DNA of 60,000 bases, from NCBI GenBank assembly GCA_914767715.1, contig OU612065.1, positions 33,978,001 to 34,038,000 on the forward strand, given 5' to 3'. The position numbers and the translations under genes are program-made. Positions within the stretch are counted from its first letter, which is position 1. Every line of letters starts with the position of its first letter. This DNA comes from Membranipora membranacea (Eukaryota; Bryozoa; Gymnolaemata; Cheilostomatida; Membraniporidae). The notes beneath the pieces are model-generated. The model was not told the DNA's origin. It ran no database searches and saw only the letters and a program-made list of their open reading frames with translations. Shown one piece after another: positions 1 to 12,300 of the stretch.

Positions 1-2556
1 CCACAAGGATCAACAACACGCTGGATCTAATCATGACGAATATACCAGAACGAGTCAACAGAACCAAAATCTTACCAGGCATCAGCGATCACCACATCTG
101 CTACACAGAACTGTCACTCTGGGCAAACAGGAGAAAACAGGCCCCAAGGACCATCTGGCTGTACAAGCGCGCTGATTGGGATGGGCTATTGAAACATGTT
201 ACACCAACACTACAAAAGCTCACAACTAGCCGACAACCAGTTGAAAAGATGTGGACGCACCTCAAGAACACCATCCATGAGGGAGCTAAGAAATTTATCC
301 CTACCAAGACAACAAAGAAACACAATCGAAAACTGTGGGTCAGCCCTATCCTGGAGCAGAAGATCAAACTCAAAAAACGACTGCATAGAAGAACGAGGAA
401 AAATGGAGGACAACAACTGGAGAAGAGATACAGTGATGTCAGAAAAGAAGTTCAGAGAGAGTTTCTCAAGGAACACAACAAGTTCGTGGAAAACATCTTG
501 ACAGAAGAAGAAAATGATAGCAGCAAGACAAACAAGAAATTCTGGGCTTACGTCAAACAGAAAAGATCAGACAACTCTGGAGTTGGCACATTGCGAGTCA
601 ACTCGAAACTAATTACAGACCCTACAGAAAAGGCAGAGGCACTAAATAAACAGTTTCACTCTGTCTTCAACCCTGTCTCCCCATCAGAGCCTGTAAACAC
701 CGCTGGCTCCAATGACATGTCAAAGATAAAAATCTCTGAAAATGGAGTCCTAGCTTTACTGAAGAAACTCAATCCCTACAAGGCCACAGGACCTGATGAC
801 CTCAGCCCTAGACTATTAAAGCAGTTGGCACCAGTATTAGCAGGACCTTTAACCCATCTCTTTCAGAGATCCCTGGACATCTCAACGATACCATCCGACT
901 GGAGGAAAGCACGAGTCTGTCCAGTCTTCAAAAAAGGAGATAAATACCAGCCTTCTAACTACCGACCGATTAGCCTCACCTGTGTCGCGAGCAAACTACT
1001 TGAGCATATCATCACTAGCCAAGTAGCACACCACTTGGAGACTACAGAGAAACTGACACCAAAACAACATGGATTTCGACCGAAACGATGTTGTGAGTCG
1101 CAGCTCATAGAGCTTTTGGCAGATATCTCGGCACTCATGGACCAAGGGAAAGAAGTTGATGCTTGCTTCTTGGACTTTGCAAAAGCTTTCGACAAGGTTG
1201 ACCATGTCAAACTTGTCCACAAGCTAAAAAACATCGGAGTCAATAATCAAGCCACCAGATGGATTGAGGACTTCCTTTCAAAGAGAACCCAAGTCGTGGT
1301 TGTGGATGGCTTTCCTTCCACTCCCTGTAAAGTAACATCAGGAGTTCCCCAAGGCTCAGTCATTGGGCCCCTACTCTTCACCATCTTCATCAATGACCTC
1401 CCTGACTCTGTCAGGTCCAATGTCAGACTTTTTGCGGATGACACTGTCATCTATAACACTGCTGACAATCGAGATAAACTCCAAGAAGACCTCCACACAC
1501 TAGAGACTTGGGAGAAAGAATGGAAAATGAAATTCAATGCTCTCAAATGCGAGCATATCAAGTTCAGCCGAAAACGAGAGCGAGGTGTGAATAATACCTT
1601 CACCCTGCACAACATTGACATGCCGAAAGCTACCGGAGTGAAATACCTAGGAATCAAGCTGGAAAACACACTGAGATGGAATGAAAACAGTACGTTTATC
1701 ACCAGTAAAGCATCGGGTAGACTTGGCTATGTCAGCAGAACTATCCCCCCGTCGCTCCCGGACTTGAGAAGTCGGGCCTACAAATATCTGGTACGACCCG
1801 CCATTGAGTACTCGAGCACGGTGTGGGATGGAGCTCTGACCAATACTCAGATAAACTCCATTGAAGCAGTCAAAAGAAGAGCAGCCCGGATGGTGTCCAA
1901 TGTCAGAAGAACTGATCACACCACCAGCACTACAAAACTTCTGGAGGACCTGGAGTGGGACACACTCAAAGACCGAAGGGAGAGAAGAAGGCTCGGCATC
2001 TTCCGCGCTATGCACTACAACAAGGTTGCTGTTAACATCACTGACTACCTCTCTCCACATCCTACACATGCTGGACAGTCAAGGAAACACCAATCGCAGT
2101 ATTTTATCCCTCACTGCAATACCAAACTGCACCAGAACAGCTTCTTTGTGAGCACTGCTAAACTGTGGAACGCCCTACCGATCGGCAGCACCCTCCTCGA
2201 GGGACCCCCAGTGGCAGGCTAAGGTTGATGGCGATCGATCTACCGACCCTACGTTGCAGACCCGGAACGGAGACGGACAGACGAGATGACATATTGCCAC
2301 AACCTTCTCACAGAAGTTGGCGATTAACCTTCAAGTACCAAGTAAGTAAGTGCCTTGTGGTATTCTTCATGAAGAAGCTCTGTAAAGCTGCATACTCTAC
2401 TCTGCTAATGAAGACTATACTGCTGTAGTGTTTTCCTTTCCAGTTTCAGATAACAGTTTCCATCCTTGTATAGTAGTAGCACTCACTAATTTAGCTAAAT
2501 ATTTCCAACGTTTGTATGTATATAAATAATTATAATCATCATCATCACTTCACTAA
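1..2556 (+). mobile_element. Non-LTR retrotransposon (LINE), 3' part, window-edge truncated
   Basis: The left edge of the window lies inside a LINE. It holds the end of the endonuclease, the whole reverse transcriptase and a 3' tail. After the stop codon there is an AT-rich 3' UTR, and a short ATC microsatellite near 2537-2550 is the likely 3' terminus; CR1/jockey-like LINEs often end in such short repeats rather than poly(A). The long open frame argues for a recent insertion. The exact 3' end and target-site duplication cannot be fixed without the 5' end. Confidence 0.85.
3..2222 (+). CDS. LINE endonuclease-reverse transcriptase ORF2 (5' end outside window)
   Basis: The frame is open from the left edge; the first ATG at 33 is internal, because the codons before it already read as endonuclease (NTLDLI, then GISDHHI, the SDH motif of APE-type endonucleases). 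A basic linker follows, then reverse transcriptase. Visible motifs are NYRPISL (fingers), GFRP, LDFAKAFD with the first catalytic Asp (codons near 1171-1197), SGVPQGSVIGP, and FADD with the catalytic Asp pair near 1432-1443. The C-terminal part has the RRAAR and WNALP signatures common in CR1/jockey-type elements. No stop interrupts about 740 codons. It copies its own RNA by target-primed reverse transcription. The family assignment (jockey/CR1-like) is by motif only. Confidence 0.9.
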   Translation, partial: TRINNTLDLIMTNIPERVNRTKILPGISDHHICYTELSLWANRRKQAPRTIWLYKRADWDGLLKHVTPTLQKLTTSRQPVEKMWTHLKNTIHEGAKKFIPTKTTKKHNRKLWVSPILEQKIKLKKRLHRRTRKNGGQQLEKRYSDVRKEVQREFLKEHNKFVENILTEEENDSSKTNKKFWAYVKQKRSDNSGVGTLRVNSKLITDPTEKAEALNKQFHSVFNPVSPSEPVNTAGSNDMSKIKISENGVLALLKKLNPYKATGPDDLSPRLLKQLAPVLAGPLTHLFQRSLDISTIPSDWRKARVCPVFKKGDKYQPSNYRPISLTCVASKLLEHIITSQVAHHLETTEKLTPKQHGFRPKRCCESQLIELLADISALMDQGKEVDACFLDFAKAFDKVDHVKLVHKLKNIGVNNQATRWIEDFLSKRTQVVVVDGFPSTPCKVTSGVPQGSVIGPLLFTIFINDLPDSVRSNVRLFADDTVIYNTADNRDKLQEDLHTLETWEKEWKMKFNALKCEHIKFSRKRERGVNNTFTLHNIDMPKATGVKYLGIKLENTLRWNENSTFITSKASGRLGYVSRTIPPSLPDLRSRAYKYLVRPAIEYSSTVWDGALTNTQINSIEAVKRRAARMVSNVRRTDHTTSTTKLLEDLEWDTLKDRRERRRLGIFRAMHYNKVAVNITDYLSPHPTHAGQSRKHQSQYFIPHCNTKLHQNSFFVSTAKLWNALPIGSTLLEGPPVAG

Positions 2557-2588
2557 CAGTAACTAATCACTTCTTTTTCTACTTTACT

Positions 2589-3260
2589 CATGGGTCCCTG
2601 GGACTTACATGTCTTTACTTTGCCAATGACCAGTATCAGTGTTTTTTGGGGTGGTTGATACTGGACATTGGCAAAGAAAAGACATGTAAGTCCCAGGGGC
2701 CCATGCCTTTACCATAGATAGATAGGCATCTGGAGTTACAAATACAACAAGCATGTCCAGTATGGTTGATACTGGACATGCTTGTAATTCCAGATGCCTA
2801 TGGCCTATACCTTGCTTGGAAAAGACTAGGATGGGTGACCAATGTCCATGATCATGATCATGGTCATTGGCAAAGTATATATGCTTGTAACTCCAGATGC
2901 CTATGACTTTACTGTAGGTATTACTATTACTACTACTTACTCAGCTTACTAGTTACAAGTCTAGTAGCCTCCCCACTCACCAATACTCACCAATACTCTG
3001 CTGTTATATACCAACACGTTACACTTACTCAAGTCAGTGCTGTATTGTGTGCTTAGATCAGTGACTGTGTGGAGGTTATAAGCATGTATACTTTGCCATG
3101 CCCATAGCCTGTCTTGACAAGCTTTTTTCGGCGCCCACCCTCAAACAAAGCTTTTCAAGACAGGCTTACTTTGCCAATGGACATCGGATTGGCGAAGTAT
3201 ACTATTACACGCTTGTTTGTTCTCCAGATGCCGATAGTCCCATGGTGCCCCTGGCCTGGG
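2589..3260. repeat. Cluster of short foldback (hairpin) repeats
   Basis: Several inverted repeats lie side by side. One has arms at about 2589-2638 and 2657-2704. A second has arms at about 2727-2762 and 2766-2800, separated by only a few bases. A third, at 2837-2873, is almost a perfect palindrome around TGATCATGATCA. A fourth is at 3106-3166 and a fifth around 3168-3200. They share words such as CTTTGCCAATG and CATGTAAGTCCCAGG, so they look like nested or serial insertions of one foldback family. A related fragment is at about 53293-53370. Confidence 0.75.
3106..3166. mobile_element. Hairpin MITE, AGCCTGTCTTGACAAGCTTT family, copy 1
   Basis: It begins AGCCTGTCTTGACAAGCTTT and ends with the near-complement AAAGCTTTTCAAGACAGGCT, with a short non-complementary centre. 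Longer copies of the same family are at 22978-23080 and 28871-28973. It has no coding capacity. Confidence 0.8.
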
Positions 3261-5109
3261 ACTTACTTGCAAGCCTTATTTTACATTATATATATAAGCC
3301 TAGGTAGGAACTCCAAGTCCATAATCTTGTCAAGGTCTTGGTCGGTTTGGTGCGTTCAAACTAAACTTTTAACTTCAACTTGATCCAACCCCCTGCGTCA
3401 CATGGCGCACAACACATTAACCCTGGGTTGTGATGAGTTGTGTGTGGATGTTACGGCCCTCGGGACATGGGACCTGCGTGTGGTCGCATTATACTCACTC
3501 ACCGTACAAAAGCACAACAATGAGTGACTTTAATTAATATTAATTCGATATAAAAATGCCATTTATTTGTACTCATTTGGAACAACATGTGCTGTGCTTC
3601 AAAGGCTTCCTTGGTCAGTAGATCGCCTAAGGCTCAGTTAATTCCTCTTACATTGGTTGTTGGGGAATCAATGGGGACATATCCTTAAGCATTGTCCGTG
3701 TCGTAATTGATTTTGTACTCGACCACAGAAATATCAATGGTCGATGGAATTCTCAAAATTTGTTTGCTCCTGTAATTGCTATAGCTATGTATGGGCATAA
3801 TAACACTACACTGCTGTTGCCAGCTACAAAATACCGATGTTTTTCCACTAGCTTACTTGCTGGTCTGATCGAGCACAGTTGCTGTAGCCTACATTAGAAG
3901 GTGTGATAAAAAAGTTCTTGTTATGATATTCATGTAAATTCACTTCATATCACACCAAAATTGAGCTTTGGTTTGTTTACGCCATATGGCTAAATGAAAA
4001 AAAAAAGATTTTTCAAGCTAACTTAATCATACATAAACTATACACCCCTCCTTCTTATGATCTCCACTTTAGAAAGCTGAAAGTAGTGAGGCTTGGTGGT
4101 TCTTAGAAATGTACATGTAGTTGTATTCAGATTACTAGAAATTTGTCAATTTATCCATAGTATTGCTTCTGACTGTATTACTTCTGAAGATCATAACCCA
4201 CATTGCATTGAAAGAATATGCAGAAAAAAACAATGTACAGTATGGATATTACCTGGGCCTGTAAGTGCATGATATTTGCTTGTTGCAGGAAAAAGGTTTT
4301 TTTCTCTTACTGGCGATGGTTTGTCTGTGAGAAGAGCGATTGGTGGTCTTCATACTCATTTCTATTCATTGAGAACTGCGACTGAGACAAAGATCAGTGT
4401 GAGTAGGCGACCTCTAGTCTTTTAGGAAAATCAAGTCTAGATGACAAAGATGTCTGTGGACTTTTCATTTTTCCCATAAGATTACTTCAGCATATGTCAG
4501 ACCCTGTGTAAAAATATGCTTTAGATGATTTGTTTGCTGAGTTGTCTGCTCACCCTTATTGAGAAGGTAACTTTGAATAGAATTTAACGCTAGCTATATG
4601 TGAGCAGTGAGAGTGCAAGCAGGGTGAGGGTGGTGCGAGCCCTTTTGCCTATAGATAGGTCATGAGGCTGGAAGTCCACCCATTTAAACCTGAATTAATT
4701 GTGCTCCACATCATTCAGATGCTATAATTCAGTTTCATAGACCAGCACGCTAGACAGTGCACCGTTGGAAATAAAAATAACACTTGGGCCATATGCCTAC
4801 ACTGCACAGCTTAGTGTTAATGTACTTACCGCCTCTTTCATCATTAAAGCTGATGAATTGGTCATGGAGGTCCTTGGTTCTTGGTTTTGGCCCGCAGAAT
4901 TATTTATTAGACAGCTTATAGTGCATTAATCCCAATAGTCTTTTTTTTAACGGATAACCATCAAGTGAAATACTTGCACTACAAAAAAAGCGGCCACCTT
5001 GCAACTCTTTGGCGCAATATTTGGATTCTAAAGCTGAAAATCGCTCACACGATAGAATAAAATATGGAGAATAAGATGTGATACAAAAGAGCAGCCTCAA
5101 ACAAAGTCT
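3261..5109. other. Intergenic region, no gene recognised
   Basis: AT-rich sequence with no extended reading frame resembling a protein. A short motif near 3366-3415 (CAACTTGATCCAA followed by a GGCGCACA word) recurs near 39056-39095, so part of this stretch is a dispersed repeat. Confidence 0.5.
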
Positions 5110-5250
5110 TTCAAGTATAAATAACACACACACCTGCTCAGCTTCATAACTATCATGTTGAGAAACAAAGAAGAATATTCTTCTTTGTTTCTCGAACATG
5201 ATGATGGTAGTTATGAAGCTGAGCAGGTGTGTATGTTATTTATTCTTGAA
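5110..5250. repeat. Near-perfect palindrome of about 140 bp
   Basis: The arms 5110-5176 and 5177-5250 are complementary with almost no loop; the centre is AGAATATTCT. One arm carries a small extra insertion (ATGATGG region). The outer ends read TTCAAGTATAAATAA and TTATTTATTCTTGAA. It could extrude as a cruciform or be transcribed as a hairpin. It looks like a foldback MITE. Confidence 0.85.
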
Positions 5251-5361
5251 TCTAACAAAAATATGAATACTTGACATGTGGGACAGCCTAAAAAAGCATT
5301 TACATTGTCTAGATGGTGTTGTAGATCCAGACTAGTGTATGTAGAACAAGACTAGCTAGTG

Positions 5362-5837
5362 CTGGTTTCAATTAAGATCCGGCTAAATTGTATTTAGCAC
5401 ACATATACCTGAGCTGTAGCCAGATCTTAGCAGCTACTTAATCATGTTTCAATTAGGCCCTGCTACAACTCAGTTGTCACTCAGGTTAGTAGATTGATAT
5501 TCATTTTGGAGAAACCTCAAATTATCACTAAACACGACAGAGTTTATGAGTCAGTGGTTTTTATGTCTAATGTCATTGCAGATTAATTACACTTTGATGA
5601 ATCATAATTTATCATAAATAACGATAGTATGCTACTATTAAATAAATTAGCATATCTTACATATGAAATTGCATGGTGGCTGAGTGATAGCCGTCTGAAA
5701 CAGAACAGCCAAGATTCGGCTCAGGATCAGCTATGAGTGTGTTAAATTTATCCTAATTAAAACCCGATCTGGTGAGTGGCTGAGCTTTAGCTGGCCTGTA
5801 GCCGTGAAAGCACGGCTAAATCTCTAATTGAAACCAG
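5362..5837. mobile_element. MITE-like element with CTGGTTTCAATTA terminal inverted repeats
   Basis: The left end reads CTGGTTTCAATTAAGATCCGGCT and the right end is its imperfect complement, ending CTAATTGAAACCAG. The interior repeats the GGCTGAG/AGCCGTG words on both strands and has no protein-coding frame. I see no convincing target-site duplication. Confidence 0.6.
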
Positions 5838-5886
5838 GTGGATCTATGCCTAGGGGTAGAGAAATAACCCTCTATGATTAGAGAAT

Positions 5887-6175
5887 TTGGCATCCCCTAT
5901 CCTATTAATTGTCTTTTTTACCCCTGATTTTTATGGCATTCCTAACCTTGGTCCTATACCTAATTTCATGTTTGCCCAAAGGCTGGAAAGTCGAAGTTCA
6001 TTTCCAAGATGGCAATCCTGTTTTTTATGTTTTTTCGTCAATGTTCGTAGTTCCAAATACTGCAGCAGGGCAGCCATATCTACCCCTGACTTTATCACAT
6101 GATGCTAGGATCAAACATGGTATGAAATCTGCAAAACAAAAGACAATAGATGAGTTGAAAACTTTAGATTGGTAA
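5887..6175 (+). other. Unrecognised short open frames upstream of the ROCO gene
   Basis: Two overlapping frames of about 70-88 codons lie here. One (5909-6175) has a hydrophobic start and then a mixed region. I do not recognise either, and no intron signals tie them to the next gene. The stretch may simply be the 5' flank or 5' UTR of the ROCO-caspase gene, whose predicted start is 42 bases downstream. Confidence 0.25.
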
Positions 6176-6216
6176 AGCCTATTGGAGGAGAGTCTAAAGC
6201 TTGCTGTTGCTGTATC

Positions 6217-6301
6217 ATGGAGCCTGCCGAGCCTCAATGTTCTGGTACTGTGGTGAAAGTAAGGTCTGAGACAACTGATGTCACAGAGAGCCAGGATAAT
6301 G
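6217..6301 (+). CDS. ROCO-caspase exon 1 (start codon)
   Basis: ATG at 6217 opens a 28-codon acidic, Ser/Thr-rich start (MEPAEPQCSG...). It ends in phase 1 at a clear GGTAAGT donor. The start is chosen because it is the first ATG of this open frame and the donor leads into the next phase-matched exon. Evidence for expression is absent, so the true 5' end could differ. Confidence 0.6.
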
Positions 6302-9300
6302 GTAAGTAGAAACTAAAACTTTCATGACTTTTCCACCCTACTTTTTTCAGCCGTATCTGTACTACAAAGCATTGAGTTATCCCTATTCAGCTGCAAAAAA
6401 AATTGTTGTTTTAATATAGCTGTGCTGGCTGCGTGCTAGCTTCTCTACTGTAAAATTAGTTACTCAATTAGAAGAAGAGAACTCTCATAAGACATTGCCA
6501 ATCTTTATCACAACCACTGAATTAGATTCTTCTCTTAGAATGGAAATAGTATCATAGCGTTATACGGTTAGGACACTAAACACAGGGACCCATCTGACTG
6601 TTATCTGATTGGCTGTCCCTAGTAGCATGAATAATTAGCCTGAGAAATTGTCTTGTTTACAAAATTGCAAACAGTAATTATACCCCATACTGTGTCGATG
6701 ATTAGGGCATTTCTAGATTGCTACTAGGGACTGGCTATTTTTGCAAGCCCATTGTTTTGCAAAAGAAAGCTAATGATGCTATTCCAGATATGGAATTCAA
6801 TGATCACAACTATTCTCTACATGAAGACATAGTTGCACAGGGTGGCGATAGTGGAGTAGAATGCGCCATGGGGTGTGAAAACACAACTTTAGTAGTGAAT
6901 AGCGAGAGTGCTAATTAGCACCATCGACCAATTCTTTTTGTGGATGGTGAGATGGCGCAATCGGTTAGCGCGCTTGCTATTCACTACCAGGCGATTGGTG
7001 CCGCATGAGTTGTGGGTCGAGTCACAGTAAGGGAGCTTTCAAGGTTGAGCGTTCCAGCCCCAGCACCCCCGGGTGTATACCTCTTCTATCACAGCTATTC
7101 TGTACATGTAGAACATGTAGAGCCGTTAGCCGCAGTCCCCGCTGATCTGACATCACAGGCACAAAGCATTACAGATGCTGACAAGGATGATATCCAGTCT
7201 GAGCTTAGTGATACCAACAACACTCAGCAAGCTGAGTCAACATGTGAGTTTAGATTGGATGTAAATGTTGTTATATCATGTTGACCCTGATTCTGGCTTT
7301 GATTTAGAAGGGATTATGGAGTTTTACTGTATAACCAGTTTTCAAATTTGTTACTTTATATCACCAAATAGTTGAGCTTGTTTTAGTATATCGAGTTTGG
7401 TATAGAGATGACACTGAGCCACAGATCGATGAGTTTCCTGGTCATAAAAACTACAGAGATGTCACACTGTCAGAATTACTAACAGATACACTAAATATGA
7501 CTGTCACACATATGTCTGTCAAAGGAGATATACCACCACTAGATCAGATAGCTCCTAAACTAAAACATCTCATGTTACAGGGAATGACCACAAATCAGAT
7601 AAAGAAGTGAGTGAGATTTTTACAATGATTATATACATATACTTCTATTGTCTATCAACATTCATCTTCTCAAATGTATTTCATGCAGTGCCAGAACAGA
7701 TAACTTAAAATAAGGAAAAGCGGAGAGACAAAGAAAAAAAATACACTAGTGATGAAATTAACAAGATTTAAAGTGTTTGATAGATGTTAAAAGGAGTAAA
7801 ATGAAAATTTGTACTTGGCTTTACTTTGATGGTTATAGCGATCAATATTATATGATATAGTACAGGGGTGCCCAACCTATGGCTCATGAGCCACCTCGGC
7901 TCATTTTGGCTTTTTGGGTGGCTCATTTTAATGTTTGCAAATTTCACGCCCTTTTTGGCGCGAATTTCATGCGTTCAATTCATGCATGTACAATGTACAT
8001 TAAATGTATGTATAGTGTATACAAGTTCATTGTTCTGGGTGCCTGCATTGTAATATGTGTGTAGAGTTGTCTTCTTGCAGACTTGCCAACCTAAATTTTG
8101 CAAAATGCTTACAAAAATTTGCAAAATGCTTAAAATGCTTACAAAACTGCAGGGCGCCTTATATGACCAGAAATTGCCTCAAAAATTTTTTCGCGCTACG
8201 CGCACAATCTCACACAATGACTTGCTTTGGAATTTTTGCCAACACTTATACATGAATGAATATGATACATGTATATCACTGACTGTTTCCAAGTTGTCTA
8301 CATGCGACGTGGTCAGCTCATTTGGTTTAATTGATTTTTGAAATGGCTCATGTGAGAGAAAAGGTTGGGCACCCCTGATATAGTATGATGTTATATTTGA
8401 TTATATGTCATATGATGTTCTGGCCATGTATAATACCTCTGTATACTACCTGAACTGGGCATACCATCACTACATCATAAGCCATGGTTTTAGTGTCATT
8501 TCATCCACCATTATTCTAGTTACATACCCTACTGACCTTATGTTTTCAAGTGGTTTAACGATTCGCCGTTAATGACAGAAACAGAATACTTAATATGTTA
8601 GTGTATATTCTACCTTGACACCACAAAAAGATGTGTGCATCAGTGGTATGACTTTAGCTTGGCATGCAGAGGGTCCCAGGTTCTACTCCCAGTTGGGGAA
8701 GGGATTTTTGTAGTTGAGTTAAAAGCTTGAAATTTTCTCATCTTGGACAAACTTACCAGAAATTAGCGGGCCTAAAAGTCGTGAATAATTAAGACTAGTG
8801 AAAAAGGTTGGAGTTGTGCCCTCCGCGAATTAGGAGCCCGCGAATTATATTTTGATAAAGACTATGTTATATTATATTACAGCATGTGTACAATGGTTAA
8901 CCTCACGGAGCTGAATGTGAGTGGTAACAGGAGCCTGAAGAGATTACCAGACTGGATCTGTAAGTTGGAGAACTTGACAAAGTTAGATGTGTCATACTGC
9001 GGTCTGGAGGAACTACCAGAGAGGTAAATAGCGCTGATCAATTAGCATGAATATTTGTTTGCGATGATTGATGTGGACTAAAATGCCAGAAATTGGACAG
9101 CTAATGACCTCTGTGACAGTTCTCAAAGTTTTGAACAAGATAAAATGTAATATGAAGGTAACGTAAATGGTGGTAAAGTCATGACAATTTCAGATTATGT
9201 GAGGTGAATTTCTGGTAACAAAATGAACCTATGAAGATTTACTGACCTTATATATTACAGCATGTGTACAATGGTTAACCTCACGGAGCTGAATGTATGT

Positions 9301-12300
9301 GATAATGAGGACCTGAAGAGATTACCAGACTGGATCTGTAAGATGAAGAGCTTGACAAAGTTAGATGTGTCACGCTGTAGTCTACAGGAACTGCCAGAGA
9401 GGTAAATCAGACGTGTTGATCCATGCCCATTTCTCTCTGTTTTTTCTGTTATTTCTGCCTTGTCAGTTAGATGTGTCAATTTATTTAATATAATATCAAA
9501 TTGAGGTTGATTTGTAAAATCCGAATGCAAGCTCTATAAAATTGATCCTCAAGTCATGGCAATTTCAGATGATGTGAGGTGAATTTCTGGTAACAAAATG
9601 AAACTATGAAGATTTACTGACCTTATATATTACAGCATGTGTACAATGGTTAACCTCACAGAGCTGAATGTGAGTGGTAACAGGAGCCTGGGGAGATTAC
9701 CAGACTGGATCTGTAAGATGAAGAGCTTGAAAAAGTTAGATGTGTCACGCTGTAGTCTACAGGAACTGCCAGAGAGGTAAATCAGACGTGTTGATCCATG
9801 CCCATTTCTCTCTGTTTTTGCTGTTATTTCCGCCTTGTCAGTCAGATGTGTCAATTTATTTAATATAATATCAAATTGAGGTTGATTTGTAAAATCCGAA
9901 TGCAAGCTCTATAAAATTGATCCTCAAGTCATGACAATTTCAGATGATGTGAGGTGAATTTCTGGTAACAAAATGAAACTATGAAGAGTTACTGATCTTA
10001 TATATTACAGCATGTGTACAATGGTTAACCTCACGGAGCTGAATGTGAGAAGTAACCTGAGCCTGAGGAGATTACCAGACGGGATCTGTAAGATGAAGAG
10101 CTTGACAAAGTTAGATGTGTCAGACTGTAGGCTGCAGGAACTGCCAGAGAGGTAAATAGCGCTGATCAATTAGCATGAATATTTGTTTGCGATGATTGAT
10201 GTGGACTAAAATGCCAGAAATTGGACAGCTAATGACCTCTGTGACAGTTCTCAAAGTTTTGAACAAGATAAAATGTAATATGAAGGTAACGTAAATAGTT
10301 GTGAAGTCATGACAATTTCAGATGATGTGAGGTGAATTTCTGGTAACAAAATGAAACTATGAAGATTTACTGATCTTATATATTACAGCATGTGTACAAT
10401 GGTAAACCTCACGGAGCTGAATGTGAGTGGTAACCTGAGCCTGAGGAGATTACCAGACGGGATCTGTGAGATGAAGAGCTTGACAAAGTTAGATGTGTCA
10501 TACTGCGGTCTGGAGGAACTACCAGAGAGGTAAATAGCGCTGATCAATTAGCATGAATATTTGTTTGCGATGATTGATGTGGACTAAAATGCCAGAAATT
10601 GGACAGCTAATGACCTCTGTGACAGTTCTCAAAGTTTTGAACAAGATAAAATGCAATATAAAGGTAACGTAAATAGTTGTGAAGTCATGACAATTTCAGA
10701 TGATGTGAAGTGAATTTCTGGTAACAAATTGAACCTATGAAGATTTACTGACCTTATATATTACAGCATGTGTACAATGGTTAACCTCACAGAGCTGAAT
10801 GTGAGTGGTAACAGGAGCCTGGGGAGATTACCAGACTGGATCTGTAAGATGAAGAGCTTGAAAAAGTTAGATGTGTCACGCTGTAGTCTACAGGAACTGC
10901 CAGAGAGGTAAATCAGACGTGTTGATCCATGCCCATTTCTCTCTGTTTTTGCTGTTATTTCCGCCTTGTCAGTCAGATGTGTCAATTTATTTAATATAAT
11001 ATCAAATTGAGGTTGATTTGTAAAATCCGAATGCAAGCTCTATAAAATTGATCCTCAAGTCATGACAATTTCAGATGATGTGAGGTGAATTTCTGGTAAC
11101 AAAATGAAACTATGAAGAGTTACTGATCTTATATATTACAGCATGTGTACAATGGTTAACCTCACGGAGCTGAATGTGAGAAGTAACCTGAGCCTGAGGA
11201 GATTACCAGACGGGATCTGTAAGATGAAGAGCTTGACAAAGTTAGATGTGTCAGACTGTAGGCTGCAGGAACTGCCAGAGAGGTAAATAGCGCTGATCAA
11301 TTAGCATGAATATTTGTTTGCGATGATTGATGTGGACTAAAATGCCAGAAATTGGACAGCTAATGACCTCTGTGACAGTTCTCAAAGTTTTGAACAAGAT
11401 AAAATGTAATATGAAGGTAACGTAAATAGTTGTGAAGTCATGACAATTTCAGATGATGTGAGGTGAATTTCTGGTAACAAAATGAACCTATGAAGATTTA
11501 CTGATCTTATATATTACAGCATGTGTACAATGGTTAACCTCACGGAGCTGAATGTGAGTGGTAACCTGAGCCTGAGGAGATTACCAGACGGGATCTGTGA
11601 GATGAAGAGCTTGACAAAGTTAGATGTGTCATACTGCGGTCTGGAGGAACTACCAGAGAGGTAAATAGCGCTGATCAATTAGCATGAATATTTGTTTGCG
11701 ATGATTGATGTGGACTAAAATGCCAGAAATTGGACAGCTAATGACCTCTGTGACAGTTCTCAAAGTTTTGAACAAGATAAAATGCAATATAAAGGTAACG
11801 TAAATAGTTGTGAAGTCATGACAATTTCAGATGATGTGAGGTGAATTTCTGGTAACAAAATGAACCTATGAAGATTTACTGATCTTATATATTACAGCAT
11901 GTGTACAATGGTTAACCTCACGGAGCTGAAAGTGAGAACTAACAGGAGCCTGAGGAGATTACCAGACGGGATCTGTAAGATGAAGAGCTTGACAAAGTTA
12001 GATGTGTCATACTGCGGTCTGGAGGAACTACCAGAGAGGTAAATAGCGCTGATCAATTAGCATGAATATTTGTTTGCGATGATTTATGTGCACTTAAATG
12101 CCAAGCATTGGACAGCTAATGACCTTTGAGACAGCTCTCAAAGTTTTGAACAGGATAAAATGCAATATAAAGGTAACGTAAATAGTTGTGAAGTCATGAC
12201 AATTTCAGATGATGTGAAGTGAATTTCTGGTAACAAAATGAACCTATGAAGATTTACTGACCTTATATATTACAGCATGTGTACAATGGTTAACCTCACG

